DNA from: Rhizobium sp. NRK18
Lineage (GTDB): Bacteria; Pseudomonadota; Alphaproteobacteria; Rhizobiales; Rhizobiaceae
Assembly (NCBI RefSeq): GCF_024385575.1
Contig: NZ_JANFMV010000001.1
Span: 1,951,681-2,015,680, forward strand
DNA: 64,000 nt
Reading direction: 5' to 3'
Shown here: positions 59,983 through 64,000 of the stretch, piece after piece
Layout of the letters: every line of letters begins with the position of its first letter
How positions within the stretch are numbered: position 1 is the first letter of the stretch
Program-made: the position numbers and the translations under genes
Notes under the pieces: model-generated
The model's database searches: none
Told to the model about the DNA's origin: nothing
The model's input: only the letters and a program-made list of their open reading frames with translations

Positions 59983-61434
59983 TCAGGCCTTGGCGGCGAC
60001 CAGCATGAAGGCCGGGATATCGTCGCCGAAGCCGACCGGCGTCGGACCATCGTCGTTGTCGCGGTTGCGGCCGCGACGGGTGCGGTGGTCGTCGTTGGCG
60101 GGCCGCGGTCGCGAATTGCGGGCTGCGGATTCCGTCGTATTTTCGGTGTTGCGAGCCTGTTTCACGTTTTCAGCCTTCTTGCCGTTGGACGTTTCGGTGG
60201 TGGAAGTGGTCTCGGCCGCCTGACGGCGACCCTTGCCGCGGCGATCACGATCGCGGCCGCGGCCCTTGCTTTCGTCAGCATCGTCCGAAGACGCCACGAC
60301 GGTGGTAAGGTCGCCATCCAGCCATTCGATCTTTTGGGAGATCAGCTTCTCGATCGCGTCGAGATACTTGGAGTCGGCCTTGGTGACAAGCGTGAAAGCG
60401 CTGCCGCTTCTTCCGGCGCGGCCGGTGCGGCCAATCCGGTGTACATAGTCTTCCGCATGGATCGGCACGTCGAAATTGAAGACGTGGCTGACGTCGGGAA
60501 TATCGAGACCGCGTGCGGCAACGTCGGAGGCAACCAGCAGCTTTATGCGGTTGTCCTTGAAGTTGGCCAGCATGGTCGTGCGCGAACGCTGGTCCATGTC
60601 GCCGTGCAGGGCGCCGACATCGAAGCCATGACGCTCGAGCGAACGGAACAGGTCGGCGACGCTCTTCTTGCGATTGCAGAAGATGATGCCGTTCTTCAGT
60701 TCGTCCTGGGCGCGGATCAGGTCGCGCAGACGGGCACGCTTGTCGTAGTCCTTGGAGCCGGAGGCGACCAGGCGCTGCGTCACGGTCTTCGCCGTCGAAG
60801 ACGGCGGGGCGACTTCGACACGGACCGGATTCTGCAGGAAGTTGTCTGCCAGCTTCTGGATTTCCGGCGGCATGGTGGCCGAGAAGAACAGCGTCTGACG
60901 GGTGAACGGGATCATCTTGGCGATGCGCTCGATGTCGGGAATAAAGCCCATGTCGAGCATGCGGTCGGCTTCGTCGATGACCAGGATTTCGACGCCGGTC
61001 ATCAACAGCTTGCCGCGCTCGGCGTGGTCGAGCAGGCGGCCGGGCGTGCAGATCAGCACGTCGGCACCGCGCTCCAGCTTGCGGTCCTGTTCATCGAACG
61101 ACACGCCACCGATCAGGAGCGCGATGTTGAGCTTGTGATTCTTGCCGTATTTTTCGAAGTTCTCGGCAACCTGGGCGGCGAGCTCGCGGGTCGGCTCGAG
61201 AATCAGCGTCCGCGGCATGCGCGCGCGAGCCCGGCCCTTTTCCAGCAGCGTCAGCATCGGCAGGACGAAGGATGCCGTCTTCCCCGTACCGGTCTGCGCG
61301 ATACCGCAGATATCCCGGCGCAGCAGCGCATGCGGGATGGCACCTTCCTGGATCGGAGTGGGAGTGGAATATCCTGCGTCGGCGACCGCGCCGAGTACTT
61401 TTTGGCTGAGGCCAAGATCGTCAAATGAGGTCAA
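59983..61434 (-). CDS. rhlE: DEAD-box RNA helicase RhlE
   Basis: 483 residues with the full set of motifs: Q motif G-Y-S-T-P-T-P-I-Q, A-Q-T-G-T-G-K-T, P-T-R-E-L, D-E-A-D, S-A-T and H-R-I-G-R-T-G-R-A-G. The last 100 residues are a disordered Arg/Asn-rich tail that could bind RNA. It unwinds RNA in ribosome assembly or decay. The TTG at 61434 gives the family start (M-T-S-F-D-D-L-G-L); a GTG at 61467 is the in-frame alternative. Confidence 0.92.
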   Translation of the reverse strand: MTSFDDLGLSQKVLGAVADAGYSTPTPIQEGAIPHALLRRDICGIAQTGTGKTASFVLPMLTLLEKGRARARMPRTLILEPTRELAAQVAENFEKYGKNHKLNIALLIGGVSFDEQDRKLERGADVLICTPGRLLDHAERGKLLMTGVEILVIDEADRMLDMGFIPDIERIAKMIPFTRQTLFFSATMPPEIQKLADNFLQNPVRVEVAPPSSTAKTVTQRLVASGSKDYDKRARLRDLIRAQDELKNGIIFCNRKKSVADLFRSLERHGFDVGALHGDMDQRSRTTMLANFKDNRIKLLVASDVAARGLDIPDVSHVFNFDVPIHAEDYVHRIGRTGRAGRSGSAFTLVTKADSKYLDAIEKLISQKIEWLDGDLTTVVASSDDADESKGRGRDRDRRGKGRRQAAETTSTTETSNGKKAENVKQARNTENTTESAARNSRPRPANDDHRTRRGRNRDNDDGPTPVGFGDDIPAFMLVAAKA

Positions 61435-61509
61435 TGGAAGCTTTTTCCGTTCGGTTGTTAAGAACACGGATGTGTCTTTATCAGGCGTCTATGCCAGATA
61501 TGTGTCGGC

Positions 61510-61538
61510 GGAATAGTCCGAAAAAGCCCGGAAGTCAA
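61510..61538 (-). promoter_or_regulatory. Candidate promoter of rhlE
   Basis: On the minus strand TTGACT (61538-61533) and TATTCC (61515-61510) are 17 bp apart. Transcription would start near 61503, giving a leader of about 35 to 70 nt. Confidence 0.45.
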
Positions 61539-61678
61539 GGAAACGGGGCGGTTTTGGGCGGTTAACACCGCATTTGGTTGATATTACACTTCACGTTACG
61601 GAAATTTACGTTGCGAAGCGTACGAAGGCGTACATTGTCGTGCCTTGGCAATGGCGCGCGCGGGCAGCGTTTCTTCGA

Positions 61679-63001
61679 TCAGTCGAGGTAGCTTTTCAGT
61701 TCGCGCCCGGCAACGATGAAGGGCATCGGATCGACGGCCTGGCCGCTCTTGCGGATCTCGTAATGCAGGTGCGAGCCGGTGGAACGGCCCGTGGAACCGA
61801 CCTGGCCGATGACATCGTTGACATCGACGATCTGGCCGACATGGGCCAGGATTTTCGACATGTGGCCGTAGCGCGTGGTGATGCCGTTGCCATGATCGAT
61901 TTCGACGCGTTGGCCGTATCCGCCGGCCCAGCCTGCGGCAATGACGCGGCCAGGTGCCGTCGGATGAATAGGCGTTCCGGTCGGCGCCTGGAAATCGACG
62001 CCGGCATGCAGCGCCATCGTCCCGAGGAAGGGATCCTTGCGCGTGCCGAAGCGGCTGGTGATCGGACGTCCGGGTTCGGGATTGGCGAAGGGGATTCCGC
62101 GGGCCGTATCGCGCATCGTTTCAAGCCGGGCGAGGGCGCCGTCGAGGGCGTTCAGCGAATTCTCGAAGTTCATCTGGCCGCTGGCAGGTATGTAGGGGCC
62201 GCCGATCGCTGCGTCCGAGCCATTTGCATAGGCGCCTTTCACCGGAATTCCCGTCTTCTTGAGGATGCCGGCTATGGCATTGGCCGTCTCGGAAGCTCCG
62301 GCGGTCAGCGTCCGGATGCTTTCGAGCTGCTCGCTCTCGATGGTCTTCAACGAAAGGGAGACGGTCGAGAAGGCCTGATCCGCCTTTTCCGCCATGCTTT
62401 CGCGCAAGGGTGCGTAACCGAGCGCCTTCTGTGCCGGAGGCACCTCGTCCGTCTTCAGGCCGAGCAGGCTATTGATGGCGTCCGCACCGGTCGCCGCTGC
62501 CTGTTTTTGAGGAAGGCGAGGGTTCACGGTCGGGACTGGCACGGTATTGCTGGACGGCAAGTCGGCGGAGGCCCGCTCCAGGAGCAGGTCGAGCTTGCCA
62601 TGGCGGCTGGTCAATGCCTGCTGGCGCTTCAGAAGCTTGTCGACCTTTTCTTCCACCACCTGCTGGTCGAGAAGCTGGCGGGATGTGATGCGGTCCACCT
62701 GCGCGCGGAGCGCCGCAATGCGGTCTTCATAGGCGTGCTGGATGCGTGCCTGCCGGGCAGTGGATGCGCCGATCAGATCGTCCCGGAAAACGAGATAGGA
62801 TGTCGCGGCAAGATAACCGATGGCCATGACGCCGGCAAAGGAAACGCCAAGAGCCAGCATCCATGGCCTGATGGTCATGTGACGAATGTCATTGCCGCTT
62901 GCCAGGATAAGCACGTGCTGCTTGCTTCGCTTGCCGAAGACCTGGTCTTTTGCGCCGCTTGCCACTGGCTGATACTCCCGCACCGACTGCTGATTCCTCA
63001 T
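61679..63001 (-). CDS. M23 family metallopeptidase with membrane anchor and coiled coil
   Basis: 440 residues. One hydrophobic segment (about 50-70, MLALGVSFAGVMAIGYLAATSYLVF), a long coiled coil (about 80-140) and a C-terminal lysostaphin-type domain with H-x3-D (HAGVD at about 331) and H-x-H (HLHYE at about 413). It should cut peptidoglycan crosslinks or activate other hydrolases in the periplasm. MRNQQSVREYQ at 63001 is chosen; the frame extends far upstream into the next gene. Confidence 0.88.
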   Translation of the reverse strand: MRNQQSVREYQPVASGAKDQVFGKRSKQHVLILASGNDIRHMTIRPWMLALGVSFAGVMAIGYLAATSYLVFRDDLIGASTARQARIQHAYEDRIAALRAQVDRITSRQLLDQQVVEEKVDKLLKRQQALTSRHGKLDLLLERASADLPSSNTVPVPTVNPRLPQKQAAATGADAINSLLGLKTDEVPPAQKALGYAPLRESMAEKADQAFSTVSLSLKTIESEQLESIRTLTAGASETANAIAGILKKTGIPVKGAYANGSDAAIGGPYIPASGQMNFENSLNALDGALARLETMRDTARGIPFANPEPGRPITSRFGTRKDPFLGTMALHAGVDFQAPTGTPIHPTAPGRVIAAGWAGGYGQRVEIDHGNGITTRYGHMSKILAHVGQIVDVNDVIGQVGSTGRSTGSHLHYEIRKSGQAVDPMPFIVAGRELKSYLD

Positions 63002-63081
63002 CTCGAGCCTGTGCCAATTACACACCGTTAAGGTTAATAAAGCCTTGCCCGGCGTGTTTGCGGGCTGGCTTTGCGGTGTGA

Positions 63082-63909
63082 TCAGGCGTGGCTGGTGGAG
63101 GACAGCGAGCGGTAGAAGGATGGCGTCAGACCAGCCTCTGCGCGGGCGATATCGTTGAAGGGCGCCTTTAGCGGGCCGCGGAAATTGGCCCGCACGAGCT
63201 CGTGGAAGGTTCTGGCGGGATCCCTGGATTGCCGGGCGCAGAGAAAGCGGAACCACTTGGCGCCGATCGCGACGTGGCCTTTCTCGTCATTGTAGATGAC
63301 GTCGAGAACGGCTGCGCTTTCTACGTCTCCGGTCTCGCGCATCTTTTCCTGCAAAGACGGCGTGACGTCGAGCCCGCGCGCTTCGAGGATCAGCGGCACC
63401 ACGGCCAGCCGTGCGGTGAGGTCGGTCTTCGTCGCATGCGCCGCCTGCCAGAGACCGTCGTGGGCGGGGAGGTCGCCATAGTCTCCGCCAATCGCGCGGA
63501 GCCGTTCGCGAACCATCCGGAAATGCTTGGCCTCCTCGAATGCGACCTGCATCCAGCCGTCGAAAAACGAGTGCGGAACCTTCTCTGTCGCAAAGCGGGC
63601 GACGATGTCGAGCGCCAGATCGACGGCATTGAGTTCGATATGGGCGATCGCATGCAGAAGGGCGATGCGGCCATGATTGGAATGCAGCGACCGCTTCTTC
63701 ATCTGCGTCGGCGGCACGAGATCGGGTTTGGCCGGACGACCCGGTCGATCGGGAATGGAGGGGTCGAGCGGCGATCGCAGCGACAGCCGCCGCTGTCGCC
63801 AGAGCGTGGCTGTCCGCTGCGCCAGTTCCGTCTTCACATCCAGGTCTGCCGCCATGATGGCAGCAGTCGCGCCCTGGCGCAGTGTGGAGATTTTCGGCAG
63901 TTCCTGCAT
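63082..63909 (-). CDS. DUF455 ferritin-like protein
   Basis: 275 residues of the DUF455 family: A-I-A-H-I-E-L-N-A-V-D-L-A-L-D, W-M-Q-V-A-F-E-E-A-K-H-F and D-V-I-Y-N-D-E-K-G-H-V-A-I-G, a four-helix bundle with Glu/His that should hold two metal ions. It may be a metal-dependent oxidase related to MiaE or another ferritin-like enzyme. The substrate is not known. It precedes the M23 gene on the same strand by 80 bp. Confidence 0.88.
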   Translation of the reverse strand: MQELPKISTLRQGATAAIMAADLDVKTELAQRTATLWRQRRLSLRSPLDPSIPDRPGRPAKPDLVPPTQMKKRSLHSNHGRIALLHAIAHIELNAVDLALDIVARFATEKVPHSFFDGWMQVAFEEAKHFRMVRERLRAIGGDYGDLPAHDGLWQAAHATKTDLTARLAVVPLILEARGLDVTPSLQEKMRETGDVESAAVLDVIYNDEKGHVAIGAKWFRFLCARQSRDPARTFHELVRANFRGPLKAPFNDIARAEAGLTPSFYRSLSSTSHA

Positions 63910-63924
63910 CTGTCTGTCTGGGGA

Positions 63925-64000
63925 TCAGGCACTTAACGCGTGGATGGCTTCAAGCACTTCCTCGGCGTGACCGGCGACTTTCACCTTCGGCCAGATCCTG
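63925..64000 (-). CDS. Peroxiredoxin (Bcp type), C-terminal fragment
   Basis: Only the last 24 codons and the stop are inside the window. R-I-W-P-K-V-K-V-A-G-H-A-E-E-V-L-E-A-I is the normal end of thioredoxin-dependent peroxiredoxins of the Bcp family. The active site lies outside the window. The next gene begins 15 bp further on the same strand. Confidence 0.75.
   Translation of the reverse strand, partial: RIWPKVKVAGHAEEVLEAIHALSA

Noticed and set aside
60085..61428. A 447-codon open frame opposite rhlE
   Set aside because: The minus-strand gene has all helicase motifs; the plus-strand frame has none and is a codon-bias shadow.
1..64000. CRISPR arrays, tRNA or rRNA genes, insertion sequences, prophage genes, integration sites
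   Set aside because: I looked for regularly spaced repeats, cloverleaf-like segments ending in CCA, transposase and integrase motifs, and found none.

Overview
The window is about 64 kb of ordinary-looking alphaproteobacterial chromosome, most likely from a member of the Rhizobiaceae (Rhizobium/Agrobacterium/Ensifer type). The pointers are the high-GC codon use, the DUF1476-purC-purS-purQ ... purL-bolA-grxD order, the Usg-family protein, several DUF1127 proteins, a TAXI-type TRAP transporter and the split xdhC pair. I see no phage, transposase, plasmid-replication, CRISPR, rRNA or tRNA gene. Genes are dense on both strands; recognisable terminators sit between only some converging pairs, while others converge with almost no gap. 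Assignments rest on reading the translated sequence against remembered families; no database search was possible.

Layout. 0-5 kb: the end of dgkA, a membrane histidine kinase of the PleC/DivJ/PdhS type, a uracil-DNA glycosylase-family protein, an Lrp regulator, a COG0523 metallochaperone GTPase behind a candidate Zur operator, and a DUF1810 protein. 5-10 kb: a TAXI-TRAP transporter (binding protein, fused permease) with a beta-hydroxyacid dehydrogenase downstream and a LysR regulator upstream. 10-19 kb: a TPR-methyltransferase, Usg, a double-PAS diguanylate cyclase, a polar amino acid ABC importer lacking its ATPase, and a Pro/Ala-rich OmpA protein. 18-23 kb: molybdenum cofactor genes mobB, mobA and moaA with a DMT exporter, an exported protein and DUF971. 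22-32 kb: regulators (ArsR-like, YafY/WYL), EVE and VOC proteins, an MFS carrier, a HerA-like ATPase, a D-Ala-D-Ala carboxypeptidase, peptidase T, an esterase and a glycosyltransferase.

33-41 kb: rpsD, glutaminase, ttcA, an unrecognised membrane hydrolase overlapping an isoprenylcysteine-methyltransferase-like gene, a Tat-type hydrolase, an inositol-phosphatase family enzyme and a Bcr/CflA MFS pump. 40.7-54 kb: purine synthesis in separate blocks (purC-purS-purQ, purL, purB), with purL continuing into bolA, a histone-tail-like basic protein and grxD. Between purQ and purL lie a lipoprotein gene and a MocR regulator divergent from a DUF1127 gene. A split Ada/Ogt alkylation-repair pair and rpe follow. 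54-64 kb: FosX, an AhpD-like protein divergent from MarR, an orphan ABC binding protein, a flavin reductase, xdhC1-xdhC2-mocA-tfoX (molybdoenzyme maturation), NUDIX, RhlE, an M23 peptidase, a DUF455 ferritin-like protein and the tail of a peroxiredoxin gene.

Points most worth a second look: a promoter-to-terminator unit at about 59.42-59.56 kb that looks like an unannotated small RNA of about 100 nt; the MocR/DUF1127 divergon, where a perfect inverted repeat covers the MocR -10 box and the message appears almost leaderless; the basic histone-tail-like protein between BolA and Grx4; and the 35.7-37.6 kb membrane hydrolase/methyltransferase pair. No clearly novel defence or catalytic system is evident.
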